DNA of 64,000 nt, taken from positions 930,001 to 994,000 of the forward strand of contig CAVTUH010000001.1 in NCBI GenBank assembly GCA_963737835.1, read 5' to 3'. The DNA comes from Palsa-1248 sp963737835 (GTDB lineage: Bacteria; Gemmatimonadota; Gemmatimonadetes; Gemmatimonadales; Gemmatimonadaceae). The position numbers were made by a program, and so were the translations under genes. The first letter of the stretch is position 1, and every line of letters starts with the position of its first letter. This document shows, in pieces, positions 8,727 to 17,532 of this stretch. Under the pieces are notes generated by a model. That model worked only from the letters and a program-made list of their open reading frames with translations. It was not told where the DNA came from and searched no databases.

Positions 8727-9762
8727 ATGAGTGTGGCGCATCGGACGGTTCGCGCCCCGAGAGCGACCGCATCAGAGCTTACAGCGAGTCGGTTTGTGCT
8801 CGTTGGGGGAACCGCTAACCCGGAGCTATCAGCGGGCATTGCAACCGCGCTCGACGTCCCGCTTGCTCGCTGCACAGTTCGGCGCTTCCCAGATGGGGAG
8901 GTGGCGGTCGAGCTGGAGGAGTCGGTGCGCGCGAGCGACGTCTTCATCTTGTTGCCGACAGCGCCGCCGGTAAACGACCACCTAGTCGAGTTGGTTGCGA
9001 TCGCCGACGCATGCCGCCGGGCCAATGCATCGCGCATTACTGCCGTTGTGCCGTATTTGGGGTATGCGCGCTCGGACAAGCGGCAGGGCCACCGTATCCC
9101 CGTCATGGTGCGGGCCGTCGCCGATCTAATGCAAACAGTCGGAATCGGGCGCGTGGTAACGGTCGATGCGCACACGCCGCAGATCGAAGGGGCGTTTAGC
9201 ATTCCAATCGACGACATTTCGGCCATTCCGGTCCTGGCCGCGGTTCTTCGGACGCGCGTCGCTGAGGACGCCGTGATCGTTGCGCCCGACCTCGGTGCCG
9301 TCTGGCGAGCCTCCGAGTACAGTCGTCTGCTTGGGTGTTCGACGGCAGTGTGCGTCAAACACCGCACGAGTGGATCCAGTGTGGCCATCTCCGCAGGTGA
9401 TCGGCGCCGTCCGGGACCGACGCTGCATCATCGTCGACGACATGATCACCACAGGCACTACCATCGCTGAATGTGCCAAGGCTCTCGCCCTTCACGGCGC
9501 CCCTGGCGGATTCCTCGCCGCCGCCACGCACGGCGTACTCCTGTCTGGCGCCTGCGACCGAATGCGTGCCGCCGATGTAGGCGAGGTGTTCATCTCCGAC
9601 ACGATCGCGGCTCGACCCGATCAGCCGCCCCTCATCACGCGAGTCACTGTTGCCGGGCTGCTCGCTGGCGCGATCGATCGCCTGAGTGCGGGCAGGTCAC
9701 TGCACGAACCGCCCCTGCCGGAACCGCGCACGCCGGCCCGACCGAAAGCCGTGCGTGGCTGA
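8727..9762 (+). pseudogene. prs: ribose-phosphate pyrophosphokinase, frameshifted
   Basis: PRPP synthetase: it transfers pyrophosphate from ATP to ribose 5-phosphate. The first frame carries the N-terminal domain (RFPDGEVAVELEESVRASD), the flexible catalytic loop region (YLGYARSDKRQGHR) and the VVTVDAHTPQIEG motif. The PRPP loop CIIVDDMITTGTT and the C-terminus lie in a second frame. The break falls between about 9375 and 9395, after VKHRTSGS. No homopolymer marks the site. Repaired, the protein is about 344 residues, slightly longer than usual, with a Pro-rich tail. It probably supplies the neighbouring phosphoribosyltransferase. Confidence 0.8.
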
Positions 9763-9802
9763 CATCCCACCGGCGCCCGCGTTGAGCGCTAGCTCTGATC
9801 CA

Positions 9803-11272
9803 TCATCCCTTGATGACGCCGAGCGGTCGCAGGCGGGCGACACGACGCGCGATCCCAACCATCTCGACGACGGCGGCCACGTGGTCGACGTCCTTATATG
9901 CGATTGGCGCTTCTTCGGCCAATCCACGGTTGGACGGACAGCGGACGACAATACCCTGCTCTTCGAGTTGCCGGCGCAGGGCCGCGCCGACGACTTGGCG
10001 CTTTGACGCCGTACGGCTCAGCGCGCGGCCCGCGCCGTGGCAGGCGCTCGCCCACGATTTCTCCTCCGCGGACGGCGCGCCAGCCATGACCCACGACGCC
10101 GTTCCCATACTTCCAGGGACGAACACCGGCTGCCCGGTCGCAGCGTAGGCCGAGGGCAACTCAGGATGCCCGGGGCCGAGGGCGCGAGTAGCGCCCTTGC
10201 GATGCACGCAGACCCGACGACCTCCGTGTTGCTCGAACTTCGCTATGTTGTGCGAGACGTCGTACACCGTCCGCACATCAGTGGGGTCCACGCCCAGCAA
10301 CCTGGCAGCCGTAGTTCGGATTTGATGAGCGATGCGGTGCCGATTCGACCAAGCGAAATTCGCCGCGCAGGCCATGGCCCCCAGGTAGGCACCAGCCTCG
10401 GCTGAGCTTGCTGGCGCACACGACAACTGCCGGTCGGGCAATCGAATGCCGTACGCGTCCCGATGTGCGTCCATGACCCGCACGTAGTCGGTGCAAACTT
10501 GGTGTCCCAAGCCGCGCGATCCCGTGTGGATCAAAACCGTCACCGCGTCCTGGGCGAGCCCGAACGCCTTAGCCGAGGTTGTATCGGTGATCGACTCGAC
10601 ACGCTGCACTTCCACAAAGTGGTTCCCGGACCCGATCGTGCCGAGCTGGTCGCGGCCGCGATCGAGCGCGCGTTGCGAAACTGCGTCCGGGTTGGCTCCG
10701 GGCAGGCAGCCGTGAGACTCGGTGCACGCCAGGTCGGCATCGATCCCAATCGAATGGCTGCGAACGAGATACGCGCTTCCTTCCGATATCACTTGGTGCA
10801 GCTCAGCATCAGTGAGTCGCCATGTACCGCAATGTCCCATCCCCGTCGGGATCGCGCGCGACAGCTCGTGGACGAACGGCTCGAGGCGATCTCCGAGCTC
10901 CTGCCACGTGAGCGGAAGAACGAGCAAGCGCACGCCGCAATTGATGTCGAAGCCTACGCCGCCTGGCGACACGACCCCGTCCGGCAGGAGCGTTGCTGCG
11001 ACACCCCCTACGGGGAATCCGTACCCTTCATGCAGGTCGGGCATTCCATACACTCGGTCGACCACACCAGGGAGAGTGGCCACGTTGGCAAGCTGGATCA
11101 GAGCCTCGCCGTCCAGCATGCCTGCGAGCAGCTCCTCGTCGGCGTAGATCCGGGCGGAGACACGCATGTCCGCGCGCCAAGCCGTCGCAAGATCGAACGC
11201 GCACGATCCCGACGCTGCAAGGTCCTCGCGGTGCACTGACCGCTCGGGTCCGGTTTTCGTCTCGTTTGCCAT
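9803..11272 (-). CDS. rtcB: RtcB RNA-splicing ligase
   Basis: GTP- and Mn-dependent RNA ligase that joins 2',3'-cyclic phosphate or 3'-phosphate to 5'-OH ends. Metal ligands and the active site are intact: Cys112 in GFDINCGVR, His218 in SGNHFVEVQ, His249 in HTGSRGLGH, His341 in SHNIAK, and the guanylated His412 in CHGAGRALSR. The length of 489 residues is normal. The gene starts directly after the archease stop, with no spacer, so the two are co-translated. Together they form an RNA repair module. No RtcA or RtcR gene is present. Confidence 0.93.
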   Translation of the reverse strand: MANETKTGPERSVHREDLAASGSCAFDLATAWRADMRVSARIYADEELLAGMLDGEALIQLANVATLPGVVDRVYGMPDLHEGYGFPVGGVAATLLPDGVVSPGGVGFDINCGVRLLVLPLTWQELGDRLEPFVHELSRAIPTGMGHCGTWRLTDAELHQVISEGSAYLVRSHSIGIDADLACTESHGCLPGANPDAVSQRALDRGRDQLGTIGSGNHFVEVQRVESITDTTSAKAFGLAQDAVTVLIHTGSRGLGHQVCTDYVRVMDAHRDAYGIRLPDRQLSCAPASSAEAGAYLGAMACAANFAWSNRHRIAHQIRTTAARLLGVDPTDVRTVYDVSHNIAKFEQHGGRRVCVHRKGATRALGPGHPELPSAYAATGQPVFVPGSMGTASWVMAGAPSAEEKSWASACHGAGRALSRTASKRQVVGAALRRQLEEQGIVVRCPSNRGLAEEAPIAYKDVDHVAAVVEMVGIARRVARLRPLGVIKG

Positions 11273-11905
11273 TTAGATGTCGAAGAGAAGTGTCGCTTCC
11301 CATCCGGAGGCTCGGCGACGAATGGCGACCGCGTGATATGTGGCGGCCTTGATTCGCGATCGCCACAATGGAACGGCTCGACCGCTCAGTTCGGCTTCGA
11401 CTCGACACGCAGGCACAACGTCAAGCTCACTGGCGGTTGACGGCGGGACGGGCGGCCGCGGCGACTCCATGCGATCACAGCCTGAGATCTTCACTGATCG
11501 GAGACGGTCGAAGGCCCGTTGCCCGGCCTCCGACCGTCCGACGAGCTCATTCGCCCAGTCGACGAGCAACCCGGCACAGTCACGCGCTTCTACTGAGACT
11601 CGCTCCCAGGGTCCGTACGATCTGCGCGAGTGCCCGGCCTCGCGAGCGATGAGCTTCGCCACCTCCTTGAAGATCTCCTCTAGCGAGCTCGCCTGGACGC
11701 GAACAGCAAGTTCGCCTACATGTTCCAAGAGCCGGGTCCGCGCGCGCACCTCGTCTGCCGTTCGGGAAGGATCCGCGGACTTTAGCGGACCAAGGGCTTC
11801 GCCGCCGCGGATCGGCTCATCCTGGGGGAGCCCTCCGCCTTTTCTCGGGAGGCGCTTTTCGGCTCGTACACGTATCCGCCCAGTCATCGAGACCCTCGGG
11901 CACAA
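11273..11905 (-). CDS. archease (RtcB activator)
   Basis: Small protein that helps RtcB load GMP and turn over. The archease fold is recognisable from about residue 58 to the end: EHVGELAVRVQASSLEEIF, then ARDCAGLLVDWANELVGRSE, the basic strand regions, and the terminal ATYHAVAIRR...WEATLLFDI. The usual archease length is about 140-150 residues. Here about 55 extra N-terminal residues are basic or disordered, so the true start may lie downstream, although no convincing ribosome-binding site decides it. In the usual EHTAD motif the position of the metal-binding Asp is Glu here (EHVGE). Confidence 0.75.
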   Translation of the reverse strand: MCPRVSMTGRIRVRAEKRLPRKGGGLPQDEPIRGGEALGPLKSADPSRTADEVRARTRLLEHVGELAVRVQASSLEEIFKEVAKLIAREAGHSRRSYGPWERVSVEARDCAGLLVDWANELVGRSEAGQRAFDRLRSVKISGCDRMESPRPPVPPSTASELDVVPACRVEAELSGRAVPLWRSRIKAATYHAVAIRRRASGWEATLLFDI

Positions 11906-12343
11906 CTGCTAGGATCGCGTCGGGTCATGGCGCTGGCCGGCGCCGACGGACCACATAACGAGGGTCGTGTGGGCGATCGTCGATCGCCCGTTGGAGACAA
12001 CGGCGTGAACGATCGCCCCAGCTGCGAAGGGATTTGCCCGACTGTGCGTCTGACGAAATGCCTATTCTTGCCTTGCATCGAGACACCACATCGAACCTGG
12101 AACACCTACGAATCTGGAGGAGACCGTCACGGCCGCAACAGGGATGCAGAAGAGCTCGGAGCCGGTCGTTTCGGAATTCGAGCGAGACGCAGAACGCTTC
12201 CTCGCCCGGCCACCAGCGTTGTTCCAGTCTCCATTTGGACGGTTGTTCGCACCGCTCCTATCCTTCGCTCCGCCGACGAAGAGCATAAGTTGGCTGCGCG
12301 TGGTACCCACAGTAAAGGCCTGTGTGCCTATGGAGGTCGCTCC
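11906..12343. other. intergenic region, weak small ORF only
   Basis: This 438-bp region lies between archease and the small membrane protein. It includes a near-perfect palindrome GGGCGATCG-T-CGATCGCCC at 11971-11989. A plus-strand frame from 12144 begins MQKSSEPVVSEFERDAERFL and might be a small-heat-shock-like N-terminus, but it degenerates after about 45 codons. I make no gene call. Confidence 0.35.
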
Positions 12344-12607
12344 ATGCAACCACGTCGGGCGCTTCAATTAATTCTGGGATTGGGTCTCTTCGGCACCAGC
12401 TTCTCCGGTGTCCTCACGTACCGCGAACTTTTCGCTCACACAGCGGCTGCGTGTCCGGCGCCGGGCGCACCGGGCACCGTTTTCGGATATCCCGCGTGCG
12501 TGTACGGCTTCTTCGTGTACCTGTGTATCGTGGTGATCTCGGGACTCGGCTTGCTCTCCAGTCACGCCGCTGACGCCCCGCCCTCAGAACGGGCTGCGCG
12601 GGGTTAA
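12344..12607 (+). CDS. small membrane protein with two TM helices
   Basis: An 87-residue protein. TM1 spans about residues 6-24 (LQLILGLGLFGTSFSGVLTY) and TM2 about 51-72 (YGFFVYLCIVVISGLGLL). The loop between them holds CPAPGAPG and GYPACVYG; such a pair of cysteines is reminiscent of small membrane proteins near vitamin-K-epoxide-reductase-like families but is not diagnostic. The ATG at 12344 follows TGGAGG at a good distance, and the longer frame upstream has no family-like sequence. The role is unknown. Confidence 0.65.
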   Translation: MQPRRALQLILGLGLFGTSFSGVLTYRELFAHTAAACPAPGAPGTVFGYPACVYGFFVYLCIVVISGLGLLSSHAADAPPSERAARG

Positions 12608-12659
12608 CAAGGCGGCGCCCGGATAGCCACGCAGCGTGGCAGCCTGAGGGGAGCTGTCG

Positions 12660-13274
12660 ATGACAGTGGTAGCGCGTGGCGGCTCGTCGTCAGGCGACAG
12701 GCGGCAATTATTTCCGAGTTACGCAGAGAGGCAATCGGCAATCGTTGCCGCCGAGCGAATCAAAGGCGTGCGGGCCGTGCTGCCCGAGCTCAATGTTCGA
12801 CTACCCAGTCACCATCAGAGGTCTGATGACGAACTCGCGCACGCGGTGGCCGATGGGTTGGAGTGGGACGCGCTCGTGCCCAACGGTCACGTGCGGGCCG
12901 TCGTGGAGAATGGATAGGTCACACTCGACGGGTCGGTACCGTTCGCTTTCCAACAGCGCGCGGCTGAAAAGGACGCGTCCGGACTCGTAGGTGTCCTCGT
13001 GGTGACGAACCACATCACGATTTCTGCTACACCGGCTGTACGCAACATCAAGCACGCAATTGAGGGAGCGCTTGGCCGACGAGCCGGTCTGGCTTCTCAG
13101 CACGTGAGCGTCGACACTGACGGCAGCGGCGTGATCCTTCGAGGAGAAGCGCAGTGTTTGCGGGAGCTGCGCGAGCTGGACCACGTTGCGTGGACGACCC
13201 AGGGTGTGACTGCGGTCGACAATCAGATGACCGTCGCGAGGCCGCCTGCGCGACGCACCGGAGTTGGCGATTGA
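12660..13274 (+). pseudogene. BON-domain (OsmY-like) protein with in-frame amber codon
   Basis: Repeated BON domains bind membranes or lipids in periplasmic stress proteins. The first part reads SYAERQSAIVAAERIKGVRA, and the second domain begins DDELAHAVADGLEWDALVP and reaches VRAVVENG. Then comes TAG (12915-12917), where the family has Trp (ENGWVTL). After the stop the same frame continues with VTLDGSVPFAFQQRAAE and a third domain ending GVTAVDNQMTV. One base change, TGG to TAG, explains the break. The first BON domain also lacks its usual N-terminal half. Either the gene is recently inactivated or the stop is read through. No signal peptide is visible at the present start. Confidence 0.7.
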
Positions 13275-13557
13275 GTCGCAAGAGTCCATGCTGCGCGTCA
13301 CTGTATTATCGGCGCCGACGGCGCTGAAGACGAAAGAGTCCCTGTCGGGGCAGCGGAAGTGAGGTGCCACCCTCCACAACAGTTTCGCAACCCGGTGGGA
13401 TGTCACAATTCCCGGCGTAAGGACGTTCCATGCAAAGACCGACACCGGGAATTCATGTGACGCCTGCGAAACGAACGTCTTGCGAGTCGAGCAAGAGCGA
13501 GGAAGGCACTCTCGGTCGCTCTCAAGGTCCTGTTCTCTCGGGAGGAATTCGGAAAGG
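13275..13557. other. intergenic region holding a long inverted repeat
   Basis: This 283-bp gap before the glycosyltransferase contains the inverted repeat at 13382-13472. No ORF is recognised. Confidence 0.4.
13382..13472. repeat. long imperfect inverted repeat
   Basis: Outer arms GTTTCGCA (13382-13389) and TGCGAAAC (13465-13472) enclose inner arms GTCACAATTCCCGGCGT (13402-13418) and its near complement (13442-13461), which has a 3-nt insertion. The central loop is 23 nt. The structure could be a cruciform, a decayed miniature transposon or a leader hairpin for the glycosyltransferase mRNA. Confidence 0.6.
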
Positions 13558-14743
13558 ATGATGATGGGGCTCGAGCGCCTGGCTGAGACGCGCCACGACG
13601 CGGACATCGCTTCGCTTCGACTTGCACTCTTCACCGATAGTTTTGTCCCTCAGCTCAACGGGGTAGCCCTCGTGCTCGAGCGGCTCGTCGAAGCCGTGCG
13701 GGCGAGAGGGTACGGTCCGGGTATATACGACGAGCGATCCGGCTGGCGCCCGGGCGGACGACATCCGCCGCTGGCCGAGCATGCCGTTCTGGGCGTATCC
13801 TGAGCACCGCCTGGCGCTGCCGACGCAAGCAAGCGTCCGACGCGAGCTCCGTGCGTGGAAGCCCACACTTGTGCACGCCGCCAGTCCTTTCGGTATGGGT
13901 CTGGCAGCCCGAGCCGCCGCCCGCGCCCTCCATGTTCCCTTTGTGACATCGTACCACACGAACTGGAGCGCGTACAGTCAGTTCTATAGAATGGGAGCGC
14001 TCGAGCCGATCGCTTGGCGGTATCTACGGTGGTTTCACAACGGAGGCGTTCGTACCTACTGCCCGACCCGCGCGATCGAGCGCGAGCTCACCGCTCGCGG
14101 ATTTCGGCACCTGGCCCTGTGCGCCCATGGTGTCGATGCAGCCCGGTTCAGTCCATCGTTTCGGTCGCGCGCGCTGCGCCATTGTTTTGGGGTGAGCGAC
14201 GACGCGGTGCTGGTGATCTACGTCGGCCGCTTGGCCGCTGAAAAAGGCCTTGCAGTGGCGCTGGAGGGCATGCGCGACGTCATCCGCGGGGCGCCGGGCC
14301 GCGTCCGATGCGCGATCGCTGGTGATGGGCCGTACGAGGCGGAGGCCCGCCGCCTCGCCCCAGCCGACACACTTTTCACGGGCCGCTTGACCGGGCGCGC
14401 GCTCAGCGAGTTCTACGCGTCGGCCGACGTGTTCGTGTTTCCGTCGACCACCGATACCTTTGGCAACGTCCTCCTGGAAGCCATGGCGTCGGGTCTTCCC
14501 GTGGTCGGCGCCAATGTCGGTCCCACGCGTGAGCTGCTCGCCGAACACACGGGCGTGACTTTCCCGCCTGACGACGCCTCCGCCTTCGCGGCGCGCGTAC
14601 TCGAACTCGCAGCAAACCCCGAGCGCCGCGCCATCCTTGCGCGCAACGGCATCTCCTTTGCCCGACGTTGCACTTGGGACCGGGTATGGGACGGCCTGGT
14701 GGACGACTATTGTGCCGTGATGGCCGACGCAGTTCGCGGATAG
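13558..14743 (+). pseudogene. GT4-family glycosyltransferase, frameshifted
   Basis: Retaining GT-B glycosyltransferase, probably a mannosyltransferase acting on a lipid or glycan. The N-terminus RLALFTDSFVPQLNGVA binds the acceptor side. The frame breaks near 13705-13716: the protein continues in the next frame as VRVYTTSDPAGARAD...PSMPFWAYP. The C-terminal donor domain has YVGRLAAEKGL and the E-x7-E-type motif around LLEAMASGLPVVG. The ATG at 13558 follows GGAAAGG. Repaired length is about 395 residues, normal for the family. The methyltransferase and flippase-like genes that follow suggest a glycolipid pathway (inference). Confidence 0.8.
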
Positions 14744-14986
14744 CCCGATGGCACGCGACGGGCAGGCATAGGATGGGTGTAAATAGAGTCGCATCGCGTT
14801 GGCCCAAGCCGCTGGCGGTGCGTGTGGCCGTCACTCAGAGGCTGTTGTCACGCGTGCGGGCTCGCGCTCCAGCTGTCACATAAGCGGCGCGAGTGCGTTC
14901 CATCGGGCGCGTCTTGGGCGCGACGCGGGACAGTCCGTTGGATTTGACAACACCCGTCCGTGCCTGGACCCTCTTTGGAGCAACGC

Positions 14987-15638
14987 ATGACTCGATTCCG
15001 GGTCGGCCCAGATGATAAGGTTCGTTCACTCCAGTTTTTCCGTTCGGAGTCCCCCGCGTACCACCGCCGAGCGGAGCATGGAGTTCTCAGATACCTTCGG
15101 GCGCGGGAGCGGCGGGCCGTAGTCGATCTCGCCCGGTTTCATGAATGCGCTGGGAAGATGATCGAATGTGGGATGCGGCACCGGGGTATATGCGCTCGCC
15201 GCGAAGGCAGCTGGGCTTTCCGTTACCGCGGTCGACGTGTCTCCATGGGCGGTCGACAACGTCAAGGACAAAGTCGACGTTGCGTTCGTGGCCGACGTCG
15301 AGCGTCTCGAGTGGGGCGGCCGCTACGACATCGTGTTGTGCTCGGGAGTGTTGGACTACGTCTCCCAGCCGGCAGTCGCCGTCAGGAACCTGTGCCGACT
15401 CGTCAGCCCCGCTGGGAGACTAGTGGTTCTCGTCCCACGAGCGGGCGTCGGCGGCTCTGTCCATGCGCTCATCGCCAGCCGTACGTCAGGACTGCGAGTG
15501 AACTTGTTCACCGTGACGTGGCTTGCCCGCGAAGCAAAACGCTGGGGGCTGGAACTGGTGCAGGCCCGTCGACCGCTGCCGCACAACCTCATCGCGGTAT
15601 TCCGGAGCACGCCGGCGCCTGGCGTCGTCTCCGCGTAG
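14987..15638 (+). pseudogene. class I SAM methyltransferase, frameshifted
   Basis: S-adenosylmethionine-dependent methyltransferase. The first frame begins MTRFRVGPDDKVRSLQFF and includes RYLRARERRAVVDLARF, which resembles the helix before motif I in this family. The glycine-rich motif I, VGCGTGVYALA, lies one frame over. The break is near 15167: a single T between the GAA codon and GTG. Motif II (VTAVDVSPWAV) and post-motif strands (YDIVLCSGVLDYV, GRLVVLVPR) follow. The ATG at 14987 is preceded by TTTGGAG. The substrate is unknown; sphingolipid-like or glycolipid head groups fit the context. Confidence 0.72.
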
Positions 15639-15662
15639 CCGTCCGCCGCGCTGAGCGAATGA

Positions 15663-16619
15663 ATGTTGGCTCAAAACCGTTGGAAGATCCCTGTTCGCGC
15701 GTTGGTCGCGTCGGTTGCTGTCATGGGTCTAGCCTCTGTGGCGTTAGCGACGCGTCACGACGAGGCCCATCTGATGTGGAGCGACGTCGCCGCAGTGCCG
15801 GCATCCACGCTTTCCGTCGCGCTTCTACTCATATTCTGCCAGTGGTCTTGCCAGGGGCTTCGCCTGTGGGCGCTCATCCCGGCAGCAGTGCCGCTGACAC
15901 TGGGTCGGGCGGTCTACGCGTTCGGCGTCGGATCGTGGTTCAACGCCGTCGCGCCAGCGCGCGCTGGGGATGCCATCAAGGTAGTGCTGCTGAACCGAAC
16001 CAACCACCAACGACTGGCAAGCGTACCTCAAGCGACAGGCCTCATACTGGCAGACAAGCTCGTCGACGTCGGCACCCTGCTGGTGCTCTGTGCAGCTGCC
16101 GGTTTTCCCAACCTCTTTGGCGAGGGAGCGTCCGTGAAGCTAGCCAGCACCGCTGTCACGCTAGCGGGCGGCGGAGTCATGGTGCTCTTACTCGTTGGGC
16201 TCCGCCTCGCGCCTCGCGGCTGGCCCCGCCGACTCGGCCGACTGCAGGCCGGACTCGCGACCGGCCTGTCCGCACTGATAGACCCGGTCAGAGTGTTTAC
16301 CAGCTCTTTCCTCAGCCTCGGCGCGTGGACCGCGGAACTCCTCGCGATTCGCGTCTTATGTAGCGCATTTGGCTCTCCGCCGACACTTCCGCAGATCATG
16401 CTTGGGCTGGCGATCCTCAACGTTGGGACCAGCGTGCCCGTGTCGATCGCGAACGTTGGCATCTACGAAGCGGCACTCGCATTCGGCCTTCACCGTGCCC
16501 GCGTTCCGCTACCATCGGCCGTCCTCATCGCCACGCTCCACCATGCCCTGGAGTTGCTGGTCACAAGCCTCGGGGCCGCCGGCGCACGGCTCGGAGTCGA
16601 AGTGGGAGCTATTGCGTAA
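15663..16619 (+). CDS. LPG_synthase_TM (flippase-like) membrane protein
   Basis: A 318-residue integral membrane protein with about seven or eight hydrophobic helices, e.g. residues 10-29, 48-66, 165-183 and 250-270. The signature GVGSWFNAVAPARAGDAIKV matches the lysylphosphatidylglycerol synthase transmembrane family (UPF0104), whose members include lipid flippases and partners of glycosyltransferases. The second conserved part, SVPVSIANVGIYEAAL, is the family's PxxGGxGxxE-like region. It starts 25 bp after the methyltransferase and probably shares its transcript. A lipid or glycolipid transfer role is inferred. Confidence 0.82.
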   Translation: MLAQNRWKIPVRALVASVAVMGLASVALATRHDEAHLMWSDVAAVPASTLSVALLLIFCQWSCQGLRLWALIPAAVPLTLGRAVYAFGVGSWFNAVAPARAGDAIKVVLLNRTNHQRLASVPQATGLILADKLVDVGTLLVLCAAAGFPNLFGEGASVKLASTAVTLAGGGVMVLLLVGLRLAPRGWPRRLGRLQAGLATGLSALIDPVRVFTSSFLSLGAWTAELLAIRVLCSAFGSPPTLPQIMLGLAILNVGTSVPVSIANVGIYEAALAFGLHRARVPLPSAVLIATLHHALELLVTSLGAAGARLGVEVGAIA

Positions 16620-16726
16620 CCCAGGGACGGGACGCACCCCACCCTCTTTCGTCAGCCAACAGTGCCAGATGCCTGCATCGCCAGAGGGCTAGGCAGAACA
16701 GTGTGCATCTCGCCGTCAGGCGGCAA

Positions 16727-17527
16727 TTATTCCTCGCCGCCGACCGGGGCCGGTGTGTCGTGCCGCAATGGTACCGTATCGGTGACGCGCTCAGTCGGCA
16801 GCCGTCCCAGGAGTCGCACAAGCCCGTCGAGTACGGTCAGCGGATGGGGCGGACATCCCGGCACATAGAGGTCGACGCGCATGGTTCGCGGCACCGCGCC
16901 CTCGATCTCGGGGCTCCCCGCAAAGGGGCCGCCCGCAATCGCGCACGCGCCCACAGCGATCACGATGCGAGGTTCGGGCGTTGCCTCGTACGTCTTGTCG
17001 AGCGCGACGCGCATGTTGCGGCTGACCGCACCGGTCACGACAAGACCATCTGCATGCCGAGGAGAGGCCACGAACTGTACGCCAAACCGAGCCAAGTCGA
17101 ACACGACGTTCCCGAGCGCAACAAGCTCCGCCTCGCAGCCGCCGCAGCTCCCGGCGACGACGGACCGCAGTCTGAGCGACCGCCCGAACAGGCGGCGCGC
17201 ATGAGTGTCGAGCGCGTGGGCGAGTTGCACCTCGCCGGTCCTCGTCACGAGCCCCTCGCGTGTCCCGCTCGCCATCCGATAGTCGCGACTGAACTCGACT
17301 GGCCCGGCCTCCTCGGGGCTGAAGAGACACGCCCCGACATCGAGAGCGGGCTCACCGTCAGGCGTTCGCGTGGCGAGTGCCGTCGGGCCAGTCCCTGAGG
17401 ATGGCAGCGGAACGAGTGGGTCGAGAACCGGCAGCCCGCGAAACCGCTGCGGAAGACCTGACTCGCGCGGCGGGAATGGCGCTGTCCTCGTTCCTTGCGC
17501 GAGTCGCGCGCGAATGAAGTCAAGCAT
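16727..17527 (-). CDS. hydrogenase-4/complex I-like small subunit (HyfI/NuoB-like)
   Basis: Peripheral iron-sulfur subunit equivalent to NuoB/HyfI. The ligands for the terminal [4Fe-4S] cluster (N2 equivalent) are present: Cys128 and Cys131 in AGSCGGCEAE, Cys194 in GACAIAGG and Cys225 in PGCPPHP. N-terminal residues 60-100 (LDVGACLFSPEEAGPVEFSRD) look like a shrunken 2[4Fe-4S] ferredoxin domain with nearly all cysteines lost. The ATG at 17527 lies 5 bases after the large-subunit stop. It is the last gene of the operon and converges with the flippase-like gene. Confidence 0.85.
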   Translation of the reverse strand: MLDFIRARLAQGTRTAPFPPRESGLPQRFRGLPVLDPLVPLPSSGTGPTALATRTPDGEPALDVGACLFSPEEAGPVEFSRDYRMASGTREGLVTRTGEVQLAHALDTHARRLFGRSLRLRSVVAGSCGGCEAELVALGNVVFDLARFGVQFVASPRHADGLVVTGAVSRNMRVALDKTYEATPEPRIVIAVGACAIAGGPFAGSPEIEGAVPRTMRVDLYVPGCPPHPLTVLDGLVRLLGRLPTERVTDTVPLRHDTPAPVGGEE

Positions 17528-17532
17528 GGCGC

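Noticed and set aside
11971..11989. GGGCGATCG-T-CGATCGCCC palindrome as terminator
   Set aside because: The one-base loop is too short for an RNA hairpin of this form. It could be an operator, but there is no second copy or conserved context.
14960..16363. 467-residue plus-strand frame
   Set aside because: Only its first part (to about 15167) is the true methyltransferase N-terminus. The remainder is the wrong frame of the methyltransferase and flippase-like genes.
12709..16730. 14-base word AGGCGGCAATTATT shared by 12709 and 16717
   Set aside because: For a 64-kb window a few chance repeats of this length are expected, and the flanks do not match.
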